Positions 32,559 to 44,503 of a stretch of DNA of 64,000 nt are shown here, one piece after another; positions within the stretch are counted from its first letter, which is position 1, and each line of letters opens with the position of its first letter. A program made the position numbers and the translations under genes. This DNA comes from Eretmocerus hayati (taxonomy: Eukaryota; Arthropoda; Insecta; Hymenoptera; Aphelinidae), in assembly GCA_029851415.1 (NCBI GenBank), contig CM056742.1, forward strand, positions 97,136,976-97,200,975. Reading direction: 5' to 3'. The notes beneath the pieces were generated by a model. That model searched no databases. It saw only the letters and a program-made list of their open reading frames with translations, and was not told where the DNA came from.

Positions 32559-33469
32559 AGTGAATCCAGTGACGCACGGAGAGCGGGTAGCGGTCGGCGA
32601 GAAAAACATCGTCGTGCACATTGGGCGCACACCCAACGACGCGGCGAGCCTGAACGTCAACGATAAGGGTTCGTCTGCTGATGGTGTCATCGTGAGCTCC
32701 GTGGTTATTTCGTCGACGTTTGCTGGTCCGCTGTAAACGGCTGTGGCAGTGGTGCTGTTGCTGCAGCAATGTTTACATCGCGCCGTAATAGCGCAACGAG
32801 TGCATCGCTTCGAGGTTAGCCATTGTGAGCTCCTTAGAGGTACGTGCACCCATAGCGGCCAGGCAATTTTGAGTCGAGCGGTAGTCCTGAGTCGACGAGG
32901 CGGTTCTGAGGTTTGTGTTTGCGGCGACGCGCGACGGTGAGCTACGGCAGGAAAGGAAGCAGTCTTTGGCTTCTCTCCATACCATCTACGCTCTGGTTAG
33001 CTGCACCGAGGAGCCTGTTCGATCAGATTGCTGTTTGCAGTGTGAGAGTGCTGCGAGTCATCAAGCATCAGACGTCGGTCACGTGAACTGCTTGACGTGC
33101 ACGCAAGAGCATACATCTCCACAAGTAAATCGCAGTCGTAGTACAATGGGTATTTGTGTAGCCCGGCTGTGGGTGCAATTTCAACTTATATATTGGTGCA
33201 TTCATCTGCATGTTTGATTGTTGTGATCTATTATTTTCGACTCGCACGTGGCTGATTTGTGTCGGCAAATCTGTATAGTGCGACATAAACTCATCTTATT
33301 GGAATTATCGAATCTTTTTGAACAGATTCCTTGGATTTTAATACTTATTGCTTTTTTTTCATTAAGATTAAGGGATTTTTTGAAAGTCAAAAGCAACGTT
33401 TCTATGAACTCTGTACTGCTTGGGCCATTTCAAGGCTAAAAGTCCTGATAAAAAGCATAAAGGAGCCAC
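32559..33469 (+). other. Leader of the BEL/Pao element
   Basis: About 900 bases between PBS and gag with no plus-strand gene. A 191-codon open frame on the minus strand (32849-32274) crosses the LTR and PBS and is antisense to them, so it is not taken as a gene. Confidence 0.5.
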
Positions 33470-34680
33470 CATGGTTCAGATTGATAACATTGATAGTATT
33501 TGGACAGAATTTGAACTAGATTATGACGACATGTGTTCCAGTGACGAAAAAGATGATAATCACCAGTATTTTACTTCTGATTGTTTCTTTCAATTCAAAC
33601 AGAAATATCTCGAGATTGAAGGAGATTTTCTAGAGCATATTGAATCATTGAACAGCAATGCAAGATTTAGTCCTGATTCTACAATACCGCAACAAATTGT
33701 GACACCGGCTCCTCATTCTATTGGGGCTGAGCTGCAAAAAGTGCCGTTGCCCAAGTTTTCGGGTGACTATAAAGAGTGGTCAGCTTTCAAAGGAAAATTT
33801 AACTCTCTTGTGGTATCGAAGAAGAAACTCTCGGATACCTCTAAGCTACATTATTTAATTTCATGTCTACAAAAGGAACCTCTTGATCTAATCAAAGATT
33901 TCCGTCCTGAAGATGACAAAAGTTTTGAAAAGGCGTGGAACGACTGGCTCAACATCATGAGAATATCCGTCGTACGACTTCTCTATATTTGGCTACTCTA
34001 TTCTCTCTAGAAAATATGAAATCGGAATCTTTTTCTGAAATTCGTAAAATTCTACTAGGAATTTCAGGACCACTGATGGCTTTGAAATCATTGAATCGAC
34101 CTATTGATCACTGGGACGATATGATTGTACATCTTGCGACAACGAAGTTGGATATGGAGACACTCAAAGATTGGGAAATTTCGATTGGTAGTTCACGTGA
34201 GCCTCCAACGCTCGCTACATTGACGACGTTCCTCAAGTCAAAATGCTCTGCCTTAGAAGTTGTAGAGGCTAGAGAAGTAAGTTGGTAACGTTGGAGAAAG
34301 AAGAAAGTTGGTAATAATCCTTCGAAGCCGTGATCTCAAGGTTCTTCTCATTCCATTGCGACTGATGAAAGTAAGTTTCAATGTGCATTCTGTGGAAAAG
34401 CTCACAATCTTTATCAGTGTCCTAACTTCAAAAAGAATACAGTCAAAGCTCGTCGTGACTTTGTAAAATCCAAACATCTTTGTTTCAATTGCTTATCTGA
34501 TCACAAGATTACTGATTGTGTGTCAGGATTCCGGTGTAAAACATGTAAGAACAAACATCACACTCTCTTGCATTTCGAGAGTAAACCTTAGCCTGAAGAC
34601 TCTCAATCTAGTTCTGGAACAGACAATAAGAGTGAAGTAAAAGATCCTCCTGTTTCTAACCATTTATTAGAATCTTGACA
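33470..34680 (+). pseudogene. gag: BEL/Pao gag, frameshifted
   Basis: The start at 33471 (ACCATGG context) opens a frame with the LPKFSGDYKEWSAFKGKF motif and the LHYLISCL region typical of the conserved gag domain of BEL/Pao elements (DUF1759). A frameshift near 33940 moves the reading to 33935-34288 and onward in the same frame, interrupted by several stops. Three zinc knuckles follow at about 34380-34575 (CAFCGKAHNLYQC, CFNCLSDHKITDC, CKTCKNKHHTLLH). The product would have been the capsid and nucleocapsid precursor. The copy is dead. Confidence 0.85.
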
Positions 34681-35515
34681 ATTCTCCCCGACAAGTGTCC
34701 TGCTTTCGACTGCATTAGTGACGGTGCACAGTCCTCATGGGCCTAAAGTTGTGGCGCGAGCGCTCATCGATCAGTGTTCACAGCCATCATTCATTTCGGA
34801 AGCACTCTGTCAACAGTTGCGACTTCATAGAAAACCAGTTGCTTTTCCTGTCACTGGGTTGAACAGTAGGCGATTGACCAAATGTAAAAGTGCGGTTGAA
34901 TTTTCGATCTCACCGTATTTTGAATCTCTTTTTAGTTGTGAAGTGGAGGCCAACGTGGTGCCAAAAATTAACAACTACAGGCCCCTCACAGGTGGTAACG
35001 TGAAGTCATGGAGTCATCTTGCAGAGCTTTAATCAGCTGATCTTCAGTACTCTCAAGTTGGAAGAATTGACTTACTCCTGGGATCTGCAATTCATGCTGT
35101 CATCGTTGAGCGAAGTGATCAAAGGTGCTTCGAACGAACCAATCGCTATACAATCGCAATTGGGCTGGTTGATTTCAGGGCCTACATCGGCGACTTCACA
35201 TCATCTAGCAGTCAACATACTGCAGGTTCTGCATTGTGCAGCAGAGACCGAGATATATGATCTTCTGCAAAAATTCTGGATTCGTGAAGAGCAACCTCCT
35301 GTTCCCGTTTGTACCTCAGAGGAACAGGCTTGTGAAGCTCATTTTTGTGAGACTGTCTCTCGTGATCTTGATGGTAGATACACAGTTCGTTTGCCATTCA
35401 AATCAACTCCTCCACCTTGTTTCAGAGACACATTCGATACTTCGTTGAGAATGCTGTATAGAATGGAAAAAAATTCCAAAGTAATAATAGTCTCAAACAA
35501 TCATATCATTCTTTC
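34681..35515 (+). pseudogene. pro: BEL/Pao protease and linker to reverse transcriptase, broken
   Basis: 34718-35032 contains ALIDQCSQPSFISEALC, the place of the aspartic protease active site of BEL/Pao elements, where the usual Gly after DQ is Cys here. A frameshift then shifts to 35019-35537, which includes IQSQLGWLISGP and FWIREEQPP...EEQACEAHF. These are the conserved linker preceding the reverse transcriptase of this superfamily. At least two frame changes separate the pieces. Confidence 0.75.
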
Positions 35516-36847
35516 ATGCGCGAATATCTTGATTTGAATCACATGTCACCTTTTCGTGAGTTGGAGGATGGCGGTCTTCCTTCGAATTTTGTCGGTTGTT
35601 TTCTTCCGCATCATGGTGTGTTCAAAGAAAGTAGTACAACCACAAAGCTTCGAGTCGTTTTCAATGGTTCCTCAAAAACTAAACAAGGCGTTAGTCTCAA
35701 CGAGTCGTTACGCATCGGTCCCAATCTGTTACAAGACTTGGTTCAGTTATTGATCAACTGGCGAAAGTATGAATTTGCTTTCGTCGCTGATGTTGAAAAA
35801 ATGTATCGTCAGATTTGGATTGCTCCAGAAGATCAACATTATCAACTCATCTTGTGGCGTTTTGATGAATCACACCCAGTCATGATTTATAAATTAACAA
35901 CTATAACATACGGTCTGAGTCCTAGTCCATTCCAAGCGAATCGTGTCAGAATTCAACTGACCAAAGACGAAAAATCTCGATTCCCTCTAGGATCTGACGT
36001 CCTAGAAAATAAAACATATATGGGTGACGTTAATTCAGGTGGTCACTCAATTGGAGAAGCCAAACAGAAACAAATTGAAGTCTCCGAACTTTGCAAAGTA
36101 AACGGTTTCAATTTACGCAAGTGGCTATCTAACGAACCTTCTATTCTGTCTGCTTTGCCCGATCACGCTCTAGCTAGTGATGCATGTCGTTCTTTGGGTG
36201 AAGAAACTTCATTTGCAATTCTTGGATTGTAATGGCAACCGAAACCAGACAACTTCGTTTTCAAGATAAATCATAACTCTCTCGTAACTCAATGGGCAAA
36301 GAGACTAGTTCTCTCTCAAATAGCTAAACTATACGATCCCCTTGGATTTATCTCTCCTGTTGTTGTTTTTGCCAAAATCTTCTTGCAGAAACTGTGGCTT
36401 CATAACACTGTACTTGACAGTGATGATACACAGCAATTGAGTTGGGATGAACCTTTACCACCTGACCTCACCGAAGAATGGAAGACTTGGTACAGCGATC
36501 TCCCGTCTCTAGCTTCAATTAAGATTCCACGTTGGTTAGGTTACAAACCAGATTCCGCATCATTGCAAATCCATGGATTTGCTGATGCATCCAAGTTAGC
36601 TTATGGTTTCGTTATCTATCTACGGTCTATCGTCAATGGTCGAATTTCTGTTACGTTGTTTTCGTCCAAGTCTAGAGTCGCACCGCCCAAGTCGGATAGT
36701 CAACCTCGTTTAGAGCTTTCCGCAGCCCTTGAGTTGTCGCGTGGCATCCAAAAAGTGCTCAAATCTTTCACAAAAGACAAGATAGAGATATTTTGTTGGG
36801 TCGACGCAAAAAATGTTTTGTATTGGTTGAAAGAAATCCCGTCTTAA
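35516..36847 (+). pseudogene. pol: BEL/Pao reverse transcriptase and RNase H, broken
   Basis: One frame runs from 35516 to the end of pol at 38722, cut by stops at 36230-36232 and 36845-36847 in this part. Fingers and palm are recognisable: KLRVVFNGSSKTKQG, then FVADVEKMYRQI with the first catalytic Asp, then the YGLSPSPFQAN region. The YXDD box reads YMGD, so one catalytic Asp is Gly. RNase H follows at about 36570-36840 (HGFADASKLAYGFVIYL, RLELSAAL, WVDAKNVLYWL). Even without the stops the polymerase would be inactive. Confidence 0.85.
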
Positions 36848-38722
36848 TGGCCAACTTATGTAGCTAACAGATGTGCGAAAATTCATAATCTGATACTCAA
36901 TGCTCGTTGGTTACATGTTCGTACGGCAGAAAATCCAGCTGATCATGTATCACGAGGAGTTTTGCCCTCACAATTACCTGATTTGAAAGAATGGTGGAAC
37001 GGCCCTGAGTGGTTGTCAAGTGAGCAATGTAACTGGCCATTGTCTTTGATGGAAGTTACTCGTCCTGGCTTTGTGATACCCGAGGCAACAACTCATGTCG
37101 CCGCAGTTTCAAAACCGATCTTGAATCCAATTGAAGTAGAGCAAAGTAGAGTGAACCATTTTTGGTCTCTCTTTTACGATCGATGTTCTCCACTTTCTCA
37201 AGTACTGGGAGGGACTGTGTATATTTTGAGATTTATAGACATATTGGTGAGAGAAAAACAGAACAATCAAGACTTGAAACCTGTATTATTCCAGCATGAT
37301 TGGTTCAAGATTCAACGTATGAGTGGAACTCCTTCGGCAGCTGAATGGAGACGGGCTCGTTTATTTTGGATATATATTGTTCAGCAGTTACACTTCTCAA
37401 AAGAGATTCGTGAACTAGAGCTCGGTCGGCAAGTAGCCATTTCGTCAAATTTGATTAAATTGAGTCCTTTTTTGAATCAAGGCCTCCCGAGATACGGTGG
37501 ACGTTTGGAGAACTCATTGTTGAGTCAAGACCAAAAGAATCCTTTGATAATACCATATTCTAGTAAATTTGTAGATTTGCTGATTCACGAGTGTCACGTG
37601 CGAACTCTTCATGATGGAATCCAACTTACGCTCAGTACGCTTCGCACAGAGTATTGGATCGTGAAAGGTCGACTAAGAGTCAAGACGGTCATACATAAAT
37701 GCTTCAGATGTTTAGGCTACAGAGCCAATTCAGAACAACAGTTGATGGCTCATCTACCAGCAGTACGAGTACAACCAAGTCGTCCTTTCAGCAAATCTGG
37801 CGTGGATTACGCTGGACCTATTCTCATGCGGCCTTGTCGTGGTGGAGGTCGTACAACAACTAAAGGACACATAGTTATTTTTGTCTGTCTTAGTACAAAA
37901 GCTTCCCATTTGGAAGCAGTGTCTGACTATACAGCGGAGTCATTTCTCTCAGCCTTCAATCGTTTCACTGCTCGTCGAGGCCATTGCACGACACTCATTT
38001 GTGACCAGGCTGCCAACCTCAAAGGAGCTGACAAGGAGCTCAAAGATCGTCTTAACGTTGCCTCCACCCAATCCCAAGTAATCGTTGCAACTCTGGCGCA
38101 TCGAGGCACAACCTGGCGCTTCAACCCTCCTGGCGCTCCTCACTTTGGTGGCATCTGGGAAGCAGTTGTCAAGTCGACTAAGTATCACCTCAGACGCATA
38201 CTTTGAGAATTCAAACCTACTTTTGAGAAATTTTCCACAATTTTATATAAAATTGAAGCTTGTCTCAATTCTCGACCTCTTGTACCTCTTTCGGATCATC
38301 CAAATGATTTACAAAGTCCAACACCGGCTCATTTCCTCATCTAATCCAATTCTTACCTGGTTCCAGAACCAGATTGTGAACAAGAAAGGATCCCCATCAC
38401 GAAACGCTGGCAGATCACTCGACAAATGGTTCAGGGCTTCTGGCGCCAATGGTCACAGGAGTATTTACAGACGTTGAATCAACGTCACATTTGGCAGCAC
38501 CGAAGTCGTCCCATCGAAGTCGGTGATTTGGTACTCATATGAGCAGAGAACACTCCTCCTGCCCAGTGGCCTTTGGCTCGAGTTACAGCCATCCATCCTG
38601 GCAACGATAGTCTTCCACGCGTCGTTATTGTAAGCACCGCAAAAACAACACTGGATCGTCCTATCACAAAGTTGATTCTCCTACTCCAGAACGATGAAGA
38701 CAATGATGATCTGATACAATGA
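36848..38722 (+). pseudogene. int: BEL/Pao integrase, broken
   Basis: This continues the pol frame. The H2C2 zinc finger lies around 37580-37730 (HECHVRTLHDG ... HKCFRCLGYR). The catalytic core follows with GVDYAGPI, LICDQAANLKGA and a final FNPPGAPHFGGIWEA supplying the Glu. The second motif reads DQAAN where SDNGTNF is usual; the Asp is kept. Stops fall at 38204-38206 and 38342-38344, with another TGA near 38538; the C-terminal domain (about 38500-38719) is recognisable to its terminal stop at 38720-38722. Confidence 0.85.
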
Positions 38723-38901
38723 CTTTATTGTTTTTTTTTTCGATCCATTTATCTTCAATATGTCAATGATACTTTCCTAATTGATTTTGAATTCACCAAA
38801 TCTGATCTATTTGAAATTTGACATGTTGTTTCTACGCTCCATAGGAACTTTGAATTGTGTTCGAGTTTTGATAATTTCTAGAGGAATTATAGTAGGCGGA
38901 A

Positions 38902-39078
38902 TGTTTGAAAACGTCGTAGTTACGCGCCATGACGACCATAGCGCCATCTGTTTGTTGTCCGTCAAACTTTTTAGTAGTCGTCGAGCCACGGAGCGAAGCA
39001 CATGTTTGCTTCAATAAACTTGTATTATCGTTTCTTATTCGCTGACTGAAAAATATTTCATCTCTCCAAACCAAAACA
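38902..39078 (+). repeat. 3' LTR of the BEL/Pao element
   Basis: Direct repeat of 32362-32538. It carries AATAAA at 39013-39018; the 5' copy has AACAAA at this place. A purine-rich GAGGAATTATAGTAGGCGGA directly precedes it and is the likely polypurine tract. Confidence 0.85.
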
Positions 39079-40958
39079 GTGACGCCTTCTCCGCAGGGCC
39101 CCCGCAAAGTATCTGATCACTCTCATAACATTCCTGCGTAGTGTCTCTAAGTTAACCTCACTTCTGTGGGTGTATGATGGAAATTTCAACAGAAGCATTG
39201 AACGTGAACATACTGTATTTCAATATCATTGATGAGCACCACTCACTTTCCACACAAATCTCAGTCCAGCAAAATTACTTTCTTCTTCCACACGCTGCAA
39301 AGTCAAGTAACTATTTCCCGTCAGTAGAAGTAAACACAGACTGGATATTGGTAGCTCTTATGAGGCTTTCCCAGGCTTTCAATGAATTTTCAACTTTACT
39401 TGAACATTTGAACGATCACATAATAGTGATAACATTACAAACATATCCGAAATCATTTTGAAGGTTTGAACAGAAACTGCACTAACTTTGCGCAAATATT
39501 GCCCCGATGATACCTCGCCGGGCCCCCGCGGGGAAGGCGTTACACATCATATGCTTCACAATACATTTGACCCACGGGGCCCCCGCAAACTTCGGGGCAA
39601 ACCCCGCGGGGAAGGTACCAAAATTTCTGATCGGGACGCTGACTGACACATACAATTCTTTTCGTGGTGGTCACTAACAACCAAAAACTCGTACAGTTTA
39701 CAGTCTAGAACGGAGATTAGAGAACCTTCTCATCTCCGTCTATACAATACCTGACAATATTACATCAGCTGTTCATCACTTCCGCATAAACGGAAGATGG
39801 CATGCAGTGCGAGCATACGCGGAGTGCCAAAGGGGCCGGCTGGGCTAGTGAGCGCGGGCTAGTTGAGTGAGAGATGCGTCACAATCAATTTTCTCGATTT
39901 ATCTTGTATTTACTCAACTTACTCTAGTTTTGGACTGTTACATCATAAAAGATCGCACGAGAGGCCATTCTTCAGCGCTAGTTCTGATCTTTTACAATAT
40001 TTTATGCCAAATGCTGGATAATTAGAGTCCACGAATCGAGAGCAAGGGAAGACCCAGTCCACAAAGCGTCATGATAAGGCCCGAATTCGACACGATTTTC
40101 GGTATTTTCGACTGTTTTTAACAGCTCGTATACAATCGGGATTCAAAAGGAACAACCAAATTAATGTTGGGCCTTCAAAGAGACACCTGAAAGGACATTT
40201 TCTCATAGGTTTGGGGCCGATAAAAGAAAAACGATTTTTTAAAATTATCCTTGAAGTTTCACGTTTTTACAAAAATGACCAACTCAAATCGGCTGTAGAT
40301 TGTACGTCAAATAAGATAATGACACGTTCGAAAAGGGAAATTGGAGGTTTTTCCAAGACCTTCAATTCTTTTATCCTGCAAAATTTCGTTACGAGGCTTC
40401 CATTCTGACCTATACGCCTCCAAAGGTGGTACAAAATCGTATTTTTGGGCCTTTTTCGATGCAACCGTGGGACCTACTAGATATCAATTTTTTGGACCGG
40501 TCAATTTTTTTCTTGAAAGTGTACGTTATGACAAAAAAAATGAGCCCAGATAGGATGGAAAAGATGCATTTGGGTCCGAGCTATGAATTTTCCAAGATAG
40601 CGAGAAATAGGCGAAAAACTGCTCAAAAATGGGACTTTGAAAATTCGTAGGGCCCGCCAAGGGTACCAAGGAAATCGAAAAAAAAATTTTTTCAACTATA
40701 TTCTAGTAGTACTAACGGGAAAAAATATTTGGGTTATTTTTAAATTTCGTCGATTTTCAAAATTTTCACCTTGGTCCAGAATGGCCCATATCTATGTACA
40801 TCACTCCTTAACATGGTCCTATATGGGCAATGCTAATGTCATTGGCTGTGGTTTTGAACAGGAGGTCTATTCGACGGAGTTACTCTGGATTCTTCAGATT
40901 CTAGGTGGTTTGAGGGTGTGAAAGAAATTTGGCGAGATTCCATGGCCCGGACCCTCCG

Positions 40959-42127
40959 AAGCCTTTTGTTAATCATCATTAATGATCCAACTTGTGCCTC
41001 GACGCGAGACGATTTGTACATCATGTTATTGAAGCTGAAACTCTCTCGCAGAGTGTTTCGAGCATTTTCATCATGGCATAAAGCACACGCTTGATTACAT
41101 TGAATTTGTTACCCACATGCTTGCAGATATTTATCGTTTTAACGGCAGCACCTGTAGCCAGATACTGATAATCGAACATGTATATTGACATTAAAACAAG
41201 GAGTAAAGTGAACAAACATAACCTTGGTGAGTTATGTCTCTCGTGTATGTCTCATGCATTCCTGGAAATGCTGGAGCACTGGGAGTTACAATGTTACATG
41301 TATATGAGGTTTTGGTGAGTGATCGAATGAGATTACGGATGACTAGGAAAAGTATAAAGCAAGAGCTTTGTTAGCTCAGCCTAGTACAGTTGTAAAACAA
41401 ATTCCCATACCCTCCGCCAATAGCATCGACATGGAATTCAAAAAATACTCAAGGAGCGCGGAGTTGCGCTTTGGTTGGATCCTCTCTCACGCTTCTTACG
41501 GTCGTCAGTCTAATCGCGTGGACAGATATTTGCAGCCTCGGAAGGCTCTGTCCGATAGAAGCATTAGCTGTAGAATCATTCCACAGGTCTCCCTATATCA
41601 AGGTTTCATTGAGATGAATGAAGCAGTAGTCATTCTATTCCCGTCCTTGAGTCATTCCCCTAGTCTCATCCCCTTCGAACTATTCAGAACGATAGAATCG
41701 TATCTGATGGTAGGGAACCCTTATACCCGAATACGTAACGAACTGACGCGCGACGTGGCTTCCATCTAGAAGAGATTAGGAAAGATTCTTCTGCCTTTTT
41801 CCTCATCAGAATCAATTCGACGATCTCGAGCGATCTCATGGCAAAGAGCAGGGATTGTCTTAAATTAGGCAACAATAAACGGAGAGGACCACGTTATAAG
41901 GATACACCTCCATCATCTAAGCGAAGTCTATCAAGTGCAAGAATAACCCATTACCATCGCGATCAAGGAAACATTATATATCAAACGACCACTCTATTCT
42001 GATCTATTCTAACCCAAAGCCAGGAGCGCATTTGGAATCTCGAAGAAAGGATGATTGTGTATGGAATTTCACTCCCCTCCATTGCAGCATCTGGGTAAGT
42101 ACCTTGATATTCTACTCGTTTTTCAGC
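40959..42127. other. Unassigned sequence with one 133-codon frame
   Basis: The longest frame is 41368-41769 (plus, 133 codons). It shows no signal peptide, domain or repeat, and no splice signals that would link it to neighbours. A chance frame is the simplest reading. Confidence 0.3.
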
Positions 42128-42132
42128 CCTCG

Positions 42133-43013
42133 CACAGTGGGGTTAAAAATCGATTTCGGGACAAGATTCAGCGCCACGCGGATTCTCAACCAATTGAAAT
42201 GATTCAAACGAGATCTTTTCCGTTTTTTGACACTCTACGAGATTCCTTCCCGGAGAATTTGATTTGGGAAGCTGCGGAGTCACAGAATCGTGTTGGTCGA
42301 TCAACCAAAAATCGTCGAAAATCGAGTCTCCTCGATCCTGGCGGCAATGTACGATTTTCTGGTTGGGCCGGAAATGCATGTTTTTGGTCCCACTTGATAA
42401 GGAAAATACTCTCATCATTGCAGAACTCCGGCAACCTAACTTTGGATCAGAATTTCAGGCTCAACTACCTTGGTAGTAAACCCCAATCATCAAAAATCGA
42501 CTCTCTTCGATCCTGGCGGTAATGTATGAGGTTCTAGGCGGGCTCAAATCATAAGTTAGAGATACACAATGTGTGAGCCCATGTCACAGGAATGCGCGAG
42601 CTTGATCCAAGGGCTTCAGAACTCTGCAATATCTCCCCCACTCACTTAGTACTCGAATATCATCGATATCCACGACCTCTTGGAGTATACGTCGATGTAG
42701 CCTCACAAAATGTTCCTCCAAGGTGTCAACTCGACCTCAAATGCTTTTCGAATACTCCCACCTGGATTTGGAAATGATTGCAGTGAGGAGGGACTATTTA
42801 TCACTCATCAGTACAAACTGATACTTCTTGCTTTTCGTCTTGATCGCCCTTCAACACGATCCTGGGCCTCCAGAGCTTCCCGAATTAAATTCTCCGGGCA
42901 GGTATCTTGTAGAGTGAGGAAAAACGGAGAAAAGCCCGTTTGAATTTTTTCGATCGGTTTAAATTCGCGTGGCGCTGAATCTTGTCCCGAAATCGGTTTC
43001 TAGCCCCACTGTG
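42133..43013. mobile_element. 881-bp TIR element with CCTCG target duplication
   Basis: The ends CACAGTGGGG and CCCCACTGTG are flanked by CCTCG on both sides (42128-42132 and 43014-43018). Terminal inverted repeats extend about 170 bases: 42133-42300 against the complement of about 42838-43013, sharing for example CGATTTCGGGACAAGATTCA and CCCGGAGAATTTRATT. The interior has a short duplicated block, TCGATCCTGGCGGYAATGTA, at about 42338 and 42508. No transposase frame exists. A 5-bp duplication is real by sequence; the superfamily is not assigned. Confidence 0.85.
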
Positions 43014-43355
43014 CCTCGTGGGAAAATACGCGTGACGAGGACTTCAGTCTTCATATCCCCCTTTTTTCAAAAAAGAAGGAAAAGGGGAAGGTCAGCCCAG
43101 GGGAAAGGGAAAAATAGAGGAAATCTACGAATTGTCATGACCGACATACAAGTAAATCGAAATTATAATCGTACATTCGTATATACAGTGGAAGTAGTAC
43201 AGTACGTAGAATAGAATTAACATTATCACGAAATGTCGGATTGAATGAGACTTTTGTGATTAAAAATGAATAGGAATATTCATGTTTTCTCACTGTGAAT
43301 TACAAGTATTGTTTCGAGAATTCACGGAATTTCACAGTACTTTTTTTGATAAGAT

Positions 43356-43610
43356 TCATAACACTTCCTTATTGATCACAGCCCTACATATTTGAGACCT
43401 AAGTTTCCCTGACTCTCGAGTGAACTGATCCAATTCTTTTTGCAGCACATTCTCTATATTTTTCAAATTTCCCAGACTTTTCGTTATCTCTGAAATTACG
43501 ATATAACTCATGTTGTTTTTCGTAGCATAGAAGAGAATTTTTTGAATCTTGTTGACATCTTCAACAGATTCATCATACTTTCCCTGAGCAGTACATTCTC
43601 GGTAAAACAA
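43356..43610 (-). CDS. 84-codon open frame, unrecognised
   Basis: The frame encodes a polar, helix-prone peptide with regularly spaced Leu, Ile and Lys (NKIQKILFYATKNN, ENVLQKELDQFTRE). It looks more protein-like than the average short frame here and could be an exon or a fragment of a coiled-coil protein. No family is recognised and no partner exon was found. Confidence 0.2.
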   Translation of the reverse strand: MFYRECTAQGKYDESVEDVNKIQKILFYATKNNMSYIVISEITKSLGNLKNIENVLQKELDQFTRESGKLRSQICRAVINKEVL

Positions 43611-44099
43611 ATCAATGAACTATTGCTTGAATCAACCCAAAATATGAGGTCATAATATGAATATTTGCTCCTTAGCGAATTCCGATGGAACAATTCTTTC
43701 GTGTCACAGGAGGAATAAAGAGTCGTGTATCACAGATGAAGTTTGTAAACTCGATTCAATTATGGAGATGTTACGACTCAAGTTTGATGAATTTCATTGT
43801 TCTTGATTTACACGGAGAATGAAATTAACCGGGGACAATTGAGACGCTTGTCTACAAAGATGCGATGCTTCATATCAAATAAATTGACTAGTCCAAAATG
43901 GAATCATTACGATCACCCCAGGTGGAGTATCAATTCAGATTAAGATATGTAGATTCGCGTACCTGTATCAGTTCTAGTCTTCATAGGTAAACAAACTCAG
44001 TTTTCACGCTCAAAGACACTCGATAGATGGAGCAGTCATGAGCGTTTCTGGTATATGATGGGTCCGTGATGGTAAATCCTTGACCAAAAGCTATTACTA

Positions 44100-44190
44100 G
44101 ATTTGTATATGTGCGAGTATTGTATGAATGATTGATGTTTTTTACCCAAGGGCGAATAAAAAGTATATTCTATTCTATTCTATTCCGTCG
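44100..44190 (+). repeat. AATAAA followed by (TATTC)n, probable retroelement tail
   Basis: GGGCGAATAAA at 44150-44160 is followed within a few bases by four copies of TATTC (44166-44185). A polyadenylation signal then a short tandem tail is a common 3' end of non-LTR elements. The body upstream is not recognised. Confidence 0.4.
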
Positions 44191-44503
44191 GATAGCAGAA
44201 GTTCACGCCACGCGCGGGTCATCATTCCGTCTCACTCCCGCGATCGGTGGCCCCATCACAAGACGCGGGTGACTATCGCGGGCAAGGGGGAACCGCGCAT
44301 CAGCCAGCATGCGCGACTTTCTCTTGCCGGCTCAGCGAATCGTGCCTCGCGCTCGCAACGTATACCTTGCCTACATATCGATAGTACCTTATAAATCCCA
44401 TTATATCGATAGATTCCCGTTTCATACGTCGCGCATCTCCGATTAACTTCATTCAGTGTCTGCAGACGTGTAGAAGTGTTTCTGTTTGAGATTCTCGTGG
44501 GGT
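44191..44503. other. Unassigned GC-richer sequence
   Basis: Frames overlap on both strands (44128-44394 plus, 44579-44256 minus), with CpG-rich words such as CACGCGCGGGTCATC and CACAAGACGCGGGTGAC. No gene was recognised. Confidence 0.3.

Larger units (their letters stand above)
32362..39078 (+). mobile_element. BEL/Pao LTR retrotransposon, inactive
   Basis: LTRs of 177 bp (32362-32538 and 38902-39078) flank a PBS, a leader, and gag, protease, reverse transcriptase, RNase H and integrase regions of BEL/Pao type. It sits in the left arm of the large foldback. The empty site in the other arm reads AAGTGTAACGCC in inverse (39546-39556 region), and the flanks here are GTAA and GTGA, consistent with a 4-bp target duplication with one change. 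The LTRs differ at about 13-14 of 177 positions, so the copy is much older than the gag-only element. Frameshifts and stops disable every gene. Confidence 0.9.
30766..40958. mobile_element. Large foldback element hosting nested insertions
   Basis: The outer ends are CGGAGGGTCCG (30766) and CGGACCCTCCG (ending 40958). The left arm (30766-32361, continuing at 39079-39115) is an inverted copy of the right arm (about 39506-40958). Long shared blocks include the GGCGGGCCCTACGAATTTG, AAATGCATCTTTTCCATCC and GGCCGGCTGGGCTAGTGAGC regions. The loop (39115-39505) has no recognised gene. Removing the BEL element and a 207-bp MITE leaves a palindromic element of about 3.2 kb. No target duplication was identified at the outer ends. 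The arms have diverged by small indels and substitutions. Confidence 0.85.

Noticed and set aside
32274..32849. A 191-codon minus-strand gene
   Set aside because: It is antisense to the LTR, PBS and leader of the BEL/Pao element and shows no domain.
41368..41769. A 133-codon host gene
   Set aside because: No domain, no coding-like composition and no splice context; length is within chance for this window.
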